Below are positions 23,351 through 34,373 of a DNA stretch of 64,000 nt, in pieces. Within the stretch, counting starts at the first letter, position 1, and each line of letters starts with the position of its first letter. Location: positions 7,326,501-7,390,500 of the forward strand of contig NC_081815.1 of NCBI RefSeq assembly GCF_030704535.1, read 5' to 3'. Source of the stretch: Vitis vinifera. Taxonomy: Eukaryota; Streptophyta; Magnoliopsida; Vitales; Vitaceae. The translations under genes were made by a program, and so were the position numbers. Below the pieces are notes generated by a model. The model made no database searches. It was not told the origin of the DNA and was given only the letters and a program-made list of their open reading frames with translations.

Positions 23351-24176
23351 ATGATAGGTCAAAAATCAGGTGACACCAAATCAATCATCATCAAACTCAC
23401 GATCCTGGTAATCCGAACACAACTGAATCAGACCTACACATCAAAGAGGCGACTCCCAGAAGAAGAAGCATGACAATATCTAAATATCAACCAGATCTCA
23501 ATCACCTGTCCAAGTAGAGGCTGCTGAAGACGACATCTGATCCCATGGCCTCAGGGTGGTCTTAAGACACGGGACGTAACGTAGGCCAAGGTGATAGGGT
23601 GATAGAAATGAAAGAAAACTAGGCTCAAATACCCGATGATCAAAACTCATGCCCTCATATATGAAATGCAACATGTATAGTGAACCTCATGAGCCATGGA
23701 CCTGAGGATGCCTAATGTGAATATGATATCGATAAGGAGACAAATGGAGCAAAATGAACTAATAGTGACATGTGTAATGATGATGCGGAGTATCGAACCC
23801 GAGATGGGTCGCTGTAAGAGGAGAAAAAGATGTGAAGGGAATGAGATGAATCACAAGCAACGATAAAAACGACAGCGAAACAATGGATATGTGAAGAAAG
23901 GTAGTGATCGACTCAGATCAAACATGAAGTGAAGTCACATCAATAATGAATGTAATGATGGAAAGGACAATGACTCGGAGTCCTTAGGAGAAGGTCACTC
24001 ATCTCTCTCACAAATAGATATGACGAAGCAATACAAATAACATGGGATCTCAGAGAGCTCACATACGAACTCCCAACAACGAACATACTCGATAAAAATG
24101 ACCCCCAAGCATCAATATACATACTCAATGATCGAGAACACTATGCACATACACACATGTGCTAATAATAATAATA

Positions 24177-24180
<4 letters not shown>

Positions 24181-24212
<32 letters not shown>
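24181..24212. repeat. Poly-T run (32 bases) inside the retrotransposon
   Basis: A homopolymer of T on the plus strand (A on the element's sense strand), preceded by (AAT)n. It could be a replication-slippage site or sequencing-sensitive spot. Confidence 0.9.
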
Positions 24213-24214
<2 letters not shown>

Positions 24215-24770
24215 GCATATACAAATACGCGTACCCTGAACGTGAACAAATGAACCCCAAAGATGATATCGATAACAAATGAACACACCCCCAAGTGATA
24301 AGGCAACCCAAAACTCTCTCTAACGAGATGACCTTCTCAAACTAAGGATCTCTAAACCAATGTCCGTGAGATAGATGGTGGAAATGATGTGACTATCCTC
24401 CATGTGATGAACTGAGGAGGCTCACCACCCAGGGTGGAGAGAATATGAGACAAACGAATAATAGATAGGATAAGGAAGAAGAGATGAATACCATAACCAA
24501 CAAGATGAGATGAAAATGCAGAGGTGTAGTGATAGGAAAAGATAATGAGAAAAACATGCCTCTAGGTCCAAAGCTCATGAAACTACCAAACAATGCATGC
24601 ATACATTAAAGGGCCCCTATCCCGGTGTGAAAATGTGAGCAAGGCGATAAGAAAGAAAGGCTATAATGCGCATGCGAGGCTCAATGGGCTAGCAACGGAC
24701 TATGTATCACAAAGGAATAACAAGGTAATGGCTAACCGAAATGACGGCCACCCATCCTGCGACCATGGTC

Positions 24771-27700
24771 TCAAACATAGTACCTCTTTAGATGATCCAC
24801 ATTGGTTGGCTCTGAGAATCGGTTTCCATCTAAATCCATCAACCATGCAGCGCCCTCTGGGGTCAACTCCCTGATGAAATAAGGTCCGCTCCAGTTGGGT
24901 CTGAACTTCCCTCTAGGATCTCTGATCAATCCCCTGATGACTTTCAGAACTAAGTCACCTATCTGTAATGGTCTGGGCTTGACCCGCTTTTTGAAAGCGC
25001 GGGCCATCTTCCTCTGATACGCACGAACATGGTCTGCTGCTCTCAATCTCCTCTCATCTAGGAGATTGAGCTGATCAAATCGAGCCTGAGCCCAATCTGC
25101 CTCGGGAATCTGCTGCTCTAGTGCTACTCTCAACGAACCCATCTCAATCTCAACGGGTAGCATCGCCTCCATGCCATATACCAAGGAGTAGGGTGTGGCG
25201 CTTGTAGAGGTGCGAAAAGAAGTCCGATAAGCCCACAATGCAAATGGGAGCTTCTCTGACCAATCTCGGGAAGTCTCGACCATCCTCCGTAATATCCTCT
25301 TGATATTCTTATTCGCGGCCTCTACTGCCCCATTCGTCTGCGGCCTGTATGCAGACGATCTATGATGCCGGATGTTGTATCTCTGTACTAAGGTGTCAAC
25401 CTCTGCTCTGAAATGTACCCCTCTGTCTGAAATCAACTCATGAGGGACTCCATAGCGACAGATAATGTGTGATCTGATGAAACTAGCAACTCCAGACGAT
25501 GTCAATCTCGCATACGAAGCGGCCTCCACCCACTTGGTGAAGTAATCGATGGCGACCAGGATGAACTCATGACCATTGGAAGATTTCGGTGAAATCTTCC
25601 CGATGATATCAATACCCCAGACGGAAAATGGCCATGGTGAAGTCAGTGCGTGCAGCTCGGAGGGCGGCACGTGAATGAGATCTCCGTGTATCTGACACTC
25701 GGGACACCTCTGAACAAACTGGCAGCAATCTGTCTCCATGGTCAACCAGAAGTATCCTGTCCTCATGATCTTACGAGCCAACATATGTCCTCCCATATGT
25801 GGTCCGCAGACTCCCGCATGAACCTCTCTCATCACCCGATCGGCAGAGGCGCGGTCCAAACACAATAATAGCATCCCGTCAGGTGATCGCCTGTACAGTG
25901 TCTCGCCGCAAATCACGAATCGAGTGGCAAACTGTCTCAATGCCCTCTTATCCTTGGCCGTGGCGGCCTCAGGATATACGCCGAGTCTCAAAAAGTGATA
26001 TATGTCATGATACCAGGGCAAACCATCGTCTATCTCCATATCATCAATCAAGCAACAATACGCAGGAGCAGATCTCGACTCAATCAACAAAGGGCGAACA
26101 GTGGCATCAGCGGGAATGTCGATCATGGAAGCTAGAGTAGCTAAAGCATCAGCAAACTGGTTCTGCGCTCTAGGCAGATGTGTATATCTCAAATCCTCAA
26201 ATCTCGCAACCAGTAGCTCCAAATACGCGTGGTAAGGCCTAAGCTTCACATCTCTAGTCTTCCACTCGCCCTGAATCTGTCTCAATACCAGATTGGAGTC
26301 ACCAAACACCTCCATCTGTCTAATCCCAAGCTCGAGAGCCGTCTCCAATCCTAGGATACAAGCCTCATACTCAACGATGTTGTTCGTGGCAGGATGTCGA
26401 TCCGTGAATGCCAAACGAACAGATCTGGGAATGTGATCACCATGAGGGGATATCAACAAAACACCTATCCCGTATCCAGAATGGTTGGCTGCACCGTCAA
26501 AGTACATGCGCCAACCCGACAGACTAGTCACAGCTGCGACATCCTCGTCCGGAAAATCATCGTCAATAGCTCTGGCATCATAAACTGGTAATGAGGCTAA
26601 GTGATCTGCGACAACGCTCCCTCTGATGGACTTCTGAGTGACATAATGAATGTCAAACTCAGTCAGAAGTACCAGCCATCTCATAAGGCGACCAACTAGA
26701 GCGGGTCTGTCAAACAAATATCTCAAAGGATCAAGACGAGATATCAAATGCACTGAATACTCGGTCATGTAATGTCTCAAACGGCGAGTGGCCCAAACCA
26801 ATGCCAAACAATAACGCTCAATCATGACATACCTCGTCTCGTAGTCTAACATCCTCTTACTCAAATAGTAAATGGCTCGATCCTTGCCCGAATCATCGAG
26901 CTGAGCTAACATGCAACCCAAGGCCACGTCTGATACGGACAAGTATAAGAGTAGAGGACGGCCTGGTGTAGGAGGCGCCAAAACAGGAGGTGACAACAAG
27001 TACTCTCTGATCCTCTCGAAGGCACGCTGGCACTGGTCATCCCAAACAGTAGGTTGACTCTTCCTCAAGAGTCGAAATATGGGTTCGCAGATGTCTGTCA
27101 ATCTGGCTATGAATCTACTGATGTACTGAAGTCTGCCCAGGAAGCCTCTAACCTCTCTCTCTGTCCTCGGCGCAGGCATGTCAAGAATGGCTCTAATCTT
27201 GTCCGGATCTACCTCTATGCCTCGCTCACTGACCATGTGTCCCAAGAGTTTCCCAGAAGTCACTCCGAAAGTGCACTTCTTGGGATTCAGTCTCAATCTG
27301 AACTGTCTGATCCTCTCAAAGAACCTCTCAAGAGCTGCCAAGTGATCTGATCTATCTCGAGATTTCACTATCATGTCGTCTACGTAAACCTCGACATCCC
27401 GATGCATCATGTCATGGAAGAGTGTGGTCGCTGCTCTCTGATATGTGGCTCCCGCGTTCTTCAATCCGAATGGCATGACTCTATAGCAATAAGTACCCCA
27501 CTCGGTAATGAAGGATGTCTTCTCCATGTCCTCTGGAGCCATCAAGATCTGACTGTACCCGGAAAATCCGTCCATAAAGGACAACATCGAATAACCTGCC
27601 GTGCTGTCAACTAGCATGTCGATGTGTGGAAGAGGAAAATCATCCTTAGGACTGGCCTTGTTGAGATCTCGGAAATCAACACAGACTCTCACCTTGCCGT

Positions 27701-29780
27701 CCTTCTTGGGAACAGGGACGACATTGGCCAGCCACTCTGGGTACTCAACCACTGATAAGAATCCTACACTAAGCTGCTTCTGGATCTCCTCTTTCACCTG
27801 CAAGCTCCAACGAGGGTGCAATCGTCTCAACTTCTGCTTAACCGGTCTGGCATGGGGCAGAAGTGGCAAACGATGCTGGACGATGGATGGATCAAGGCCT
27901 GGCATGTCCTCATAGGACCATGCGAAAACGTCCAAGTAGGATCTGAGTAGCTGGATGAGGCTGTCTCTCTCATCTGTAGACAAATCCGATCCGATCCTCA
28001 ACTCCCTAGGCTGATCTGCCGTGCCAAAGTCAACAATCTCGGTGTCCCCTACAGCAGGTGAAACTCTCTGATCAACGGGGTCTGAATCGGAAGCAGAAGA
28101 CGAATCATCGTCTGAGTCATGCTGCGCAATCTCATCATCAATGTCAAAAATCTGTGATGTGGGTGAAGATAGTGCAGATAAATCAATAACATGAGAGGCA
28201 GGAAAATACTCAAAGGTGCTCAAATCCATAGATGAAAAGTCAGAAACATAGTCATGACGGGAGACAAATCCCGATAAAACATCAAAGGTGAGAGGTGGGT
28301 CCACAAGGTCGGACGCTCCCTCAACTAGGCCAACAGGGCCATCAAACAAATCAACAGCAACTATAACATCCTCGACGGCCTCTGGAGTGGGGGCAACCTG
28401 GATCTCCTCGACGATCTCGAGGACGGACACCCCAAAGAGATCAAAAGGTGAAGCGAGCTCCGGCGGGGCCATCTCCTCGGTCTGGCTCAAACTCATCGCG
28501 AGCATCTCATCAACGTACTCGTCACGCGGCACGGCTCCATCCGCTACGTCTCCAATCTCGGCAAAAGTCCCGTGATCATCGATCTCATCCGGGAAGCAAA
28601 GCGTCATAAGGCTCGTGCAATCTGGAGAAGAAGGAGCAATCAACACAGAAGTCGAAGGACCAGGGGCTCCGTCTCCCAATCGTAACTGCTGGACAAGGCG
28701 CTGAAGCTCAACCTCCTGGGTGGTACTAAGTCCGCTAATGATCACGTCTGCGCGGGTCAATGGCTCTGATGCCCTCACAAAGTAATCAGATAAGCTCATG
28801 GTGTATGGGCGAAGAGGATAGTCGAAAGGTGTATGAGTCAGCCGAGCCCTCACTCTCTCCTTGCGCAAGCGCGCCATATAGAGATAATCGGCCTCAGTGG
28901 GGATGAACCCGAGTCCGAACGGTACGTCATGATCAGGGATGGCTATGAACTCGCTCGGTCCATGCTGACGTCGGCCCAACCCCATGCCGGGTAGATAGGA
29001 CATGCTCCGCATAATATCGAGCACCACTGTGCTCCCATGCTGGTCAAAGGACATGGCCACAAAATCTCGGCAGAAATCCTCTATCTCTACGGTCTGCACC
29101 TCATCGAAGGTGAATCCAGTCAGAAAAAGATCATCATCAGTGTGACTAATCTCGAGCACAGGCTCGGCAGCAATGAACATGTCTCCCACAGACTGCACCA
29201 CGACGACCTGACCATCGTGAATAAACTTCACTTTCTGATGAAGGGAAGAAGGAATGGCCCCGGCTCGGTGGATCCATGGTCGGCCCAAAAGCAGGTTAAA
29301 GGATGTAGGAATCCTTAAAACCTGGAATATAGCGACAAAAGTGGCCGGACCGATCAGTAACTCGATCTCCAATGTACCCATGACCTCCCTCCGAGTACTG
29401 TCATATGCGCGAACGGTCTGAGTAGAGGGACTGAAATCAGAAGGAGCGTATCCAAGGGCGATGGCAGTGGCAAGAGGACATACGTTCAGGGCCGAGCCAT
29501 TGTCCAAAAGGACAGATGGAACTCGGCGGCCTGAACAACCGACAGATATGTAGAGCGGGCGAGTGTGGTCTGAGCCCTCCGGTGGCAAGTCATCATCGGA
29601 AAAGACAATACAAGTGGCTCTGCCAGCCGTCATCATATGAATGAGTTCCTCGGGAGTGGTCGTGGTATCAACTCTGATCTGGCTCAGAGCTCGAGTCAGT
29701 GCATCCCGATGAGTACTAGAGGACGCTAAAAGGCTCCAGATAGAAATACGAGCCTGAGTGCTCTGCAACTGCCTCAAAAT
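24771..29780 (-). CDS. pol: Retrotransposon Pol polyprotein (protease, RT, RNase H, second RNase H, integrase)
   Basis: An uninterrupted frame of about 1668 codons, in the same frame as gag and directly after its TAG. There is no ATG at its beginning; the first codons read ATT TTG AGG. Numbering from TTG as 1: aspartic protease about 85-175 (LLDNGSALN, D92; LLGRPW); a G-patch-like motif 262-275 (PGMGLGRRQHG); an acidic linker about 390-600; reverse transcriptase about 690-860 (VCVDFRDLNKASP, VMPFGLKNAGATYQ, YVDD at 798-801); first RNase H about 905-1060; second, archaeal-type RNase H about 1089-1218 (MYFDGAANHSGYG, VEYEACILGL, FGDSNLV, ADALA); integrase zinc finger about 1320-1362 (H-x-H, CPEC) and core with D1390, D1451 and E1486; a C-terminal tail ending DHLKRYYV. 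Every catalytic motif is intact. How it is translated (readthrough, reinitiation or splicing) is unknown. Confidence 0.93.
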   Translation of the reverse strand: MLRQLQSTQARISIWSLLASSSTHRDALTRALSQIRVDTTTTPEELIHMMTAGRATCIVFSDDDLPPEGSDHTRPLYISVGCSGRRVPSVLLDNGSALNVCPLATAIALGYAPSDFSPSTQTVRAYDSTRREVMGTLEIELLIGPATFVAIFQVLRIPTSFNLLLGRPWIHRAGAIPSSLHQKVKFIHDGQVVVVQSVGDMFIAAEPVLEISHTDDDLFLTGFTFDEVQTVEIEDFCRDFVAMSFDQHGSTVVLDIMRSMSYLPGMGLGRRQHGPSEFIAIPDHDVPFGLGFIPTEADYLYMARLRKERVRARLTHTPFDYPLRPYTMSLSDYFVRASEPLTRADVIISGLSTTQEVELQRLVQQLRLGDGAPGPSTSVLIAPSSPDCTSLMTLCFPDEIDDHGTFAEIGDVADGAVPRDEYVDEMLAMSLSQTEEMAPPELASPFDLFGVSVLEIVEEIQVAPTPEAVEDVIVAVDLFDGPVGLVEGASDLVDPPLTFDVLSGFVSRHDYVSDFSSMDLSTFEYFPASHVIDLSALSSPTSQIFDIDDEIAQHDSDDDSSSASDSDPVDQRVSPAVGDTEIVDFGTADQPRELRIGSDLSTDERDSLIQLLRSYLDVFAWSYEDMPGLDPSIVQHRLPLLPHARPVKQKLRRLHPRWSLQVKEEIQKQLSVGFLSVVEYPEWLANVVPVPKKDGKVRVCVDFRDLNKASPKDDFPLPHIDMLVDSTAGYSMLSFMDGFSGYSQILMAPEDMEKTSFITEWGTYCYRVMPFGLKNAGATYQRAATTLFHDMMHRDVEVYVDDMIVKSRDRSDHLAALERFFERIRQFRLRLNPKKCTFGVTSGKLLGHMVSERGIEVDPDKIRAILDMPAPRTEREVRGFLGRLQYISRFIARLTDICEPIFRLLRKSQPTVWDDQCQRAFERIREYLLSPPVLAPPTPGRPLLLYLSVSDVALGCMLAQLDDSGKDRAIYYLSKRMLDYETRYVMIERYCLALVWATRRLRHYMTEYSVHLISRLDPLRYLFDRPALVGRLMRWLVLLTEFDIHYVTQKSIRGSVVADHLASLPVYDARAIDDDFPDEDVAAVTSLSGWRMYFDGAANHSGYGIGVLLISPHGDHIPRSVRLAFTDRHPATNNIVEYEACILGLETALELGIRQMEVFGDSNLVLRQIQGEWKTRDVKLRPYHAYLELLVARFEDLRYTHLPRAQNQFADALATLASMIDIPADATVRPLLIESRSAPAYCCLIDDMEIDDGLPWYHDIYHFLRLGVYPEAATAKDKRALRQFATRFVICGETLYRRSPDGMLLLCLDRASADRVMREVHAGVCGPHMGGHMLARKIMRTGYFWLTMETDCCQFVQRCPECQIHGDLIHVPPSELHALTSPWPFSVWGIDIIGKISPKSSNGHEFILVAIDYFTKWVEAASYARLTSSGVASFIRSHIICRYGVPHELISDRGVHFRAEVDTLVQRYNIRHHRSSAYRPQTNGAVEAANKNIKRILRRMVETSRDWSEKLPFALWAYRTSFRTSTSATPYSLVYGMEAMLPVEIEMGSLRVALEQQIPEADWAQARFDQLNLLDERRLRAADHVRAYQRKMARAFKKRVKPRPLQIGDLVLKVIRGLIRDPRGKFRPNWSGPYFIRELTPEGAAWLMDLDGNRFSEPTNVDHLKRYYV

Positions 29781-31724
29781 CTAGTCATCCTCTGCTCTGA
29801 CCTCCTCCTGGGAAGCAGATGTACCCTCAACTGGCCTAGCTGCCGCGGGAGGTGGCTGTCGCATCACTCTACCCCCTCGGAGGATATACTGGATGTCCGG
29901 AGTCTGAGAAATATCAACATGTGGAGCTCGAACCTCCTCAACATCTGGGATCAGAATGTACGGCGTCTGAACGCTATAGCGCATGAATGTCAAAGGCTCG
30001 GAAGTGGTAGTCTGTACAGACGCTGCCTCAGGAAATAATCGGAATGGAGCAGGCATCTGCGGCTCTAGAGTCACCCCACTCGTCCCGTAAATCCCAGCTG
30101 GCATGATAGGCTCTGGGTCTGGATCATCCCAACTCAACATATGGACATGATCATCAGTCTCATCGAAGTCCAAGAAATGAATACCACCAGCTGGTGGAGG
30201 AACTGCATGTGTGGTGTGGGTCGGCAACGGGTTTGTGGTCACACTCGGCTGGCCCAAGTGTACCAAACCCTGGTCTATCAGATCCTGAATAGCGTGCCTC
30301 AGAGCGGTGCATCGATCGGTCTCATGTCCAGGCCCCTGATGATAAGCACAGTGTAAATCCATCCTGAACTGAGCTGAAATCGGCTGAGGTAGTGGCCGAG
30401 GGGTGAGAGCAATCAATAAACCAGCCTCCGTAAGCTTCCGAAGAGCCTGGCTCAACGGCATGCCTATCTGCGAGAACTGCCTCTGCGTCCTCAAAGCAAA
30501 CGGAGCAGAAGTCTGCTGGGCTCCTGGTCGGGGATAAGGCGCCGCAGGTCTCGCGGTGAACTGAGCAGCGTAGCATGGCTGCCCTGTGGCTGTGTAGGAG
30601 ACCGCGGGTCTCTCAATGCCCTGAGTGGCATAAGAAGGTAAAACCAATGTCTGCGGCATGTGTGTCTGATCATAAACCGGACGAGGTGTCCGTGGCCTGT
30701 ACTGATGAGATGCATAGGAAGAATGAGGCTCAGAAAACTGTGGGATCGGCTGATGGCGTCTGAAAGGCCTCTGACTGGATGAACTGATAGCGCCAACCTC
30801 TGTCGGTCTCGGTCCTATGAATGGTTTCTTCCCCTTAACATCACTAGGGGAAGAATCTGCCCATAAACCTCTCGTGATGCCGTCCTCGACATCATATAAA
30901 GCCATAACCAGAGACCCAAAATCTGTGAACGGGACCCCGACTACATGTCTGGCGATCCTCGGCTGTAGGCTCCTCAAAACCATCTGAATTTGGTCTCTCT
31001 CTGATGGTCTATCCACTATCTCAGCTATTTTCCCACGCCAACGGGAAATGAAAGAAGAAACGGACTCCTCTGTCCTCTGCCTCAGAGCCTCGAGCTCTCT
31101 CCTCGATACGTCTACAACAGTGTTAAACGAAAACTGTCGTAGGAACTCCTGGGCCAAGTCATCCCATGTACGGCGTCTCGAAGACTCCAGAGACGCAAAC
31201 CAGCGCTGAGCCGCCCCACTCAGAGATAGGGGGAAAAGAGTGATCATCTGAGGCTCGTCCAGTCCATGAGCCCTCATCACGGTGCTATAAAGTCTGAGGT
31301 GGAGGCGCGGACAACCAATACCAGTGTACCTCTCAATATCTGGCATCCTGAACTTAGCCGGCAAGCTGGCTACCGGCATACCCCCAAAATCATCCCAAAC
31401 AACTGATCCATCTGACACTCTCATCTGCCTCATACACTGCTCGATGCGGTCCATGCGCGCATGCGTGTCATCAGCGACAACGGCCTGGGCGACTACGGGT
31501 GGAGCGATCTCAGAATGCCCGTGTAATACATATGGTGATGCCCGATGCACTGAAGGAACAGGTGGGGGTGGTGGAGGTGGGTGTGAGTCATATGGCGTCT
31601 CATCCTGAACTGTCGATGGTCTACCCTGCTGACCACCGATCTCCTGCCTGAGGCTAGCCAAAGCCTCCTGGATAGAAGCCATGGCAGCCGTGAACTGATC
31701 GACCGTGACAACCTGCTGATCCAT
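29781..31724 (-). CDS. gag: Retrotransposon Gag protein (647 aa)
   Basis: The start is the first ATG in frame (31722-31724, MDQQVVTVDQ). The frame is open 80 codons further upstream but begins with TTG, so I reject that extension. Residues 1-45 look helical; 50-60 hold a proline run. The retrotransposon gag (capsid-like) domain spans about 165-285, with SGAAQRWFASLE, TWDDLAQEFLRQF and FISRWRGKIAEI. A zinc-knuckle-like segment of pattern C-x2-H-x4-H-x4-C (C459, H462, H467, C472) lies in a region that is otherwise Pro/Gln/Tyr-rich. The frame ends at TAG 29781-29783, two codons before the first pol codon (TTG at 29775-29777), in the same frame. Gag forms the particle that packages element RNA. 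Confidence 0.9.
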   Translation of the reverse strand: MDQQVVTVDQFTAAMASIQEALASLRQEIGGQQGRPSTVQDETPYDSHPPPPPPPVPSVHRASPYVLHGHSEIAPPVVAQAVVADDTHARMDRIEQCMRQMRVSDGSVVWDDFGGMPVASLPAKFRMPDIERYTGIGCPRLHLRLYSTVMRAHGLDEPQMITLFPLSLSGAAQRWFASLESSRRRTWDDLAQEFLRQFSFNTVVDVSRRELEALRQRTEESVSSFISRWRGKIAEIVDRPSERDQIQMVLRSLQPRIARHVVGVPFTDFGSLVMALYDVEDGITRGLWADSSPSDVKGKKPFIGPRPTEVGAISSSSQRPFRRHQPIPQFSEPHSSYASHQYRPRTPRPVYDQTHMPQTLVLPSYATQGIERPAVSYTATGQPCYAAQFTARPAAPYPRPGAQQTSAPFALRTQRQFSQIGMPLSQALRKLTEAGLLIALTPRPLPQPISAQFRMDLHCAYHQGPGHETDRCTALRHAIQDLIDQGLVHLGQPSVTTNPLPTHTTHAVPPPAGGIHFLDFDETDDHVHMLSWDDPDPEPIMPAGIYGTSGVTLEPQMPAPFRLFPEAASVQTTTSEPLTFMRYSVQTPYILIPDVEEVRAPHVDISQTPDIQYILRGGRVMRQPPPAAARPVEGTSASQEEVRAEDD

Positions 31725-33295
31725 ATCTGGTGTATCTGAAACCCAAACTAATCTGCCCTCTACTCTGATCCACGAAACTATACCCAGACTGAGAGTAAAA
31801 ATCCTGATCCTGAAAGTACTCCTCCTCTGCTCTGATCCACAAAGGTATATCAAGACAAGGAACAAAGGTCCGATCCTACAAAGCACGAAGAACGGAATAA
31901 GGATATGGCTCGGGGAATGTATAGAAGAAAAGATAATCTGAACAGGAACAAGCAAAGCATCCAAATGAAGATGAGCGGTCCGACCGTACTCAAACTCGTC
32001 ATGATCTCAGTGCACTCTCAACTGGAGACTAAACAGAGGGAAAATCGGATCCAAAACTGCGACTACAGAGGCACGGAAAGCCCTCAGATGCACCCACGTG
32101 TAGGGAGGGAATCCTAATCGAAGGATCTACGGCTCAACCTACAAGGTCAAGGTGGCTCTAAATGGATAAGGGTGGACTTTAAAATATCCCTAGCAGAAGC
32201 GATCGTACCCTCCGGCGGTACGCAACCTTCTGCACGCCTCAAAAGAGACGGGGCGCTTCCATGCAAGGTGGTCATCACCTCCACACATGCACTACCTCGC
32301 ATCCCAGGGGGTTTCCTATGGTGAAACCTCTCAAACTCTCAACACTCAATAGTCGGCTAGAGTGCACAGTGAATGGTGTGGGTGCATCCGAAACCCTAAG
32401 AAGCTAAAGCAGGATATGAAACACATTGGCCACACAAATATCCATGAAACCTAGCTCCGGGCTATACAGGTCTTCAATGATCGGTCTCCAATCGACATCA
32501 AAGTGTCACTCTCCTCCAGAATGCTCCCGTGCATCGATATAGCCCGTCGCTAGACCCTACTCCTAATCTCTGGCTCGGTCAGAGAGCAAGCACACAGAAG
32601 GTCTCACACTTGCAATAGTGAGAACCGGGATGAAAGGGATGACCGAAACCAAGAGAGTTGGAGGTAAGGGGATATATGTGCGGCCCACATAGACAGGCAA
32701 CATGCAATCATGCAGAAGAAAGGCAGTCACGCGTCATACAGTCAAGCAAAGTACAGGATATATCACTCATGTCCACACAAAAAGCTACGACTATCAGGAT
32801 GAATAGCGATATGAACATCATGCTCAAAAGACGATCAAGATAATATGCCAGTCAGAGAAAACAACATAGCCAGCTGAGTGATGTACAGCGGTGAGTGTAT
32901 GCATGTGAAGTGATCAGAATAATCATGGCAAAATCAGGATCAATGTGCTAAGCAATACGAAATGATCAATCAATATAGTCAGCATGTCAAAATCTCAAAT
33001 GAATATATCAATGAAGCATAGAGAAAATAGCTATCTCGGAATCCTCTATCAATACGAATCAATCATCATAATCAGCATGTCAAATATCTCAAACAAATAT
33101 ATCAATGAAGCACAAAGAAAATCACTATGTCGGAATTTCCAATCAAGATAATCGACCAATCCAATCAATCATGTCAATGTCCCAAGCAAAAACTCGGGAA
33201 CCCTCAATGTGCAATCAAGAAGTGAGTACCCACTGATAGACTCATCAAAAGCCATGTTTGCTTCATCTTAAGTTCAAGCTTGACCCTCTAAATTT
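31725..33295 (-). other. Retrotransposon 5' leader between primer site and gag
   Basis: About 1.57 kb with no convincing protein. The reading frame upstream of gag stays open only to about 31964. The extra ORF found before gag in Ogre elements is not seen. Direct repeats built on ATCAATCAATATAGTCAGCATGTC-like phrases occur around 32960-33100 (short TCAATCAT and CAGCATGTCAAA units repeated). Confidence 0.6.
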
Positions 33296-33313
33296 TCCCC
33301 AGTGGAGTCGCCA
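33296..33313 (-). other. Primer-binding site (Arg-tRNA type)
   Basis: On the minus strand, three bases after the LTR, is TGGCGACTCCACTGGGGA. It is complementary, apart from about one base, to the 3' end of the plant Arg tRNA (...CCCAGCGGAGTCG-CCA) as I remember it. Arg-tRNA priming is described for Ogre-type elements. Confidence 0.75.
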
Positions 33314-33316
33314 TTT

Positions 33317-34342
33317 TGTGGACCCCGCATTTCGGCTCAATGCGTTTCCCACTCGAAGGCGAGCTCGATTTTTATTTGAAAATTTGATTTTATTAATTAT
33401 AAAATGACTTGGAGTCGCCACTTATTTTTGTTTTATTTTTAAAAGGGTAAACAAAATAAGAAAGAAAAACCCTAAGTGTGACTCCTTACTTTGGAAAAGG
33501 TGGCCTGTGAAAAACCGGGTCGGGTTCGGGGGTCAGGTTACTTATCAGGAAGGTACGGTAAAAACCGTAGCACCCCTCTAAGTCCCTAAAGACGGGTCTC
33601 TACTAATAAAATAAAGCAATCATGGCAGTGGACGAGTAGATCAATGAGTACCCAGAATAAATCATGCACACGTGAGAATCAAAATATGCTTGGACAATTA
33701 CCAAAGTGAAAGTAGGTGCGTACCCGGGGCAACGAGCCACCATGCGCTATCAAGAGAGAGGTTAGTGCACAATTAAGAAATAATAGCATGCATGTCGGAG
33801 AGCAGGATAAATAAATCATATATGATAACCAAGTCAATCAATCAAATCAATCAATAGATCATAAGATCATGTATGTGAGGCCCCCACCAAAGCCCGATTA
33901 ATCTTGCATGAATTAATATCACAAATTCCATTATTTAGGAATTATGAAGATTCATCATTCTTGCTTGTATAAAAATTAAAAGAAATATAACATTATTTAA
34001 AAATCGGAGTGAAATTAAAATTGTTCGAGAGAAAATTAGATTTTTGATTATTTGGAAATTGAAGTCTCGAAAGTTATTTGAAGACTGGAGTCTTGAGAAT
34101 TAAATTTAAGAATTGGAATTTTGGATATTAAATTTGAAAGAAATTAGAATTTTGGAAATTAAATTTGAAAGAAATTGGAAATCAAAATTTTAAAGAATTA
34201 TTTAAAAAAGGAATTTAAAAAAAAGAATTTGAGGATAGAATTTTGGAAAATTCGAACTTTGGAGAATTATTTGAAAATGAAAATTTGTTTTGAAAAAAAA
34301 AGAAAAAAAAATAAAAATAAAAATAAACTTTGATAAAATAAA

Positions 34343-34373
<31 letters not shown>

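Larger units (their letters stand above)
19586..24770 (-). other. Retrotransposon 3' non-coding region
   Basis: About 5.2 kb between the pol stop codon and the polypurine tract. It holds three kinds of repeats (20020-21480, 21540-21990, 22060-23350) and a 32-base T run (24181-24212). No protein-coding potential is recognised. Repeat-rich 3' regions at this place are known for Tat-lineage elements and have been linked to satellite formation. Confidence 0.75.

Noticed and set aside
31725..31964. 80-codon upstream extension of Gag
   Set aside because: It starts with TTG and is hydrophobic and unlike Gag; the first in-frame ATG is at 31724.
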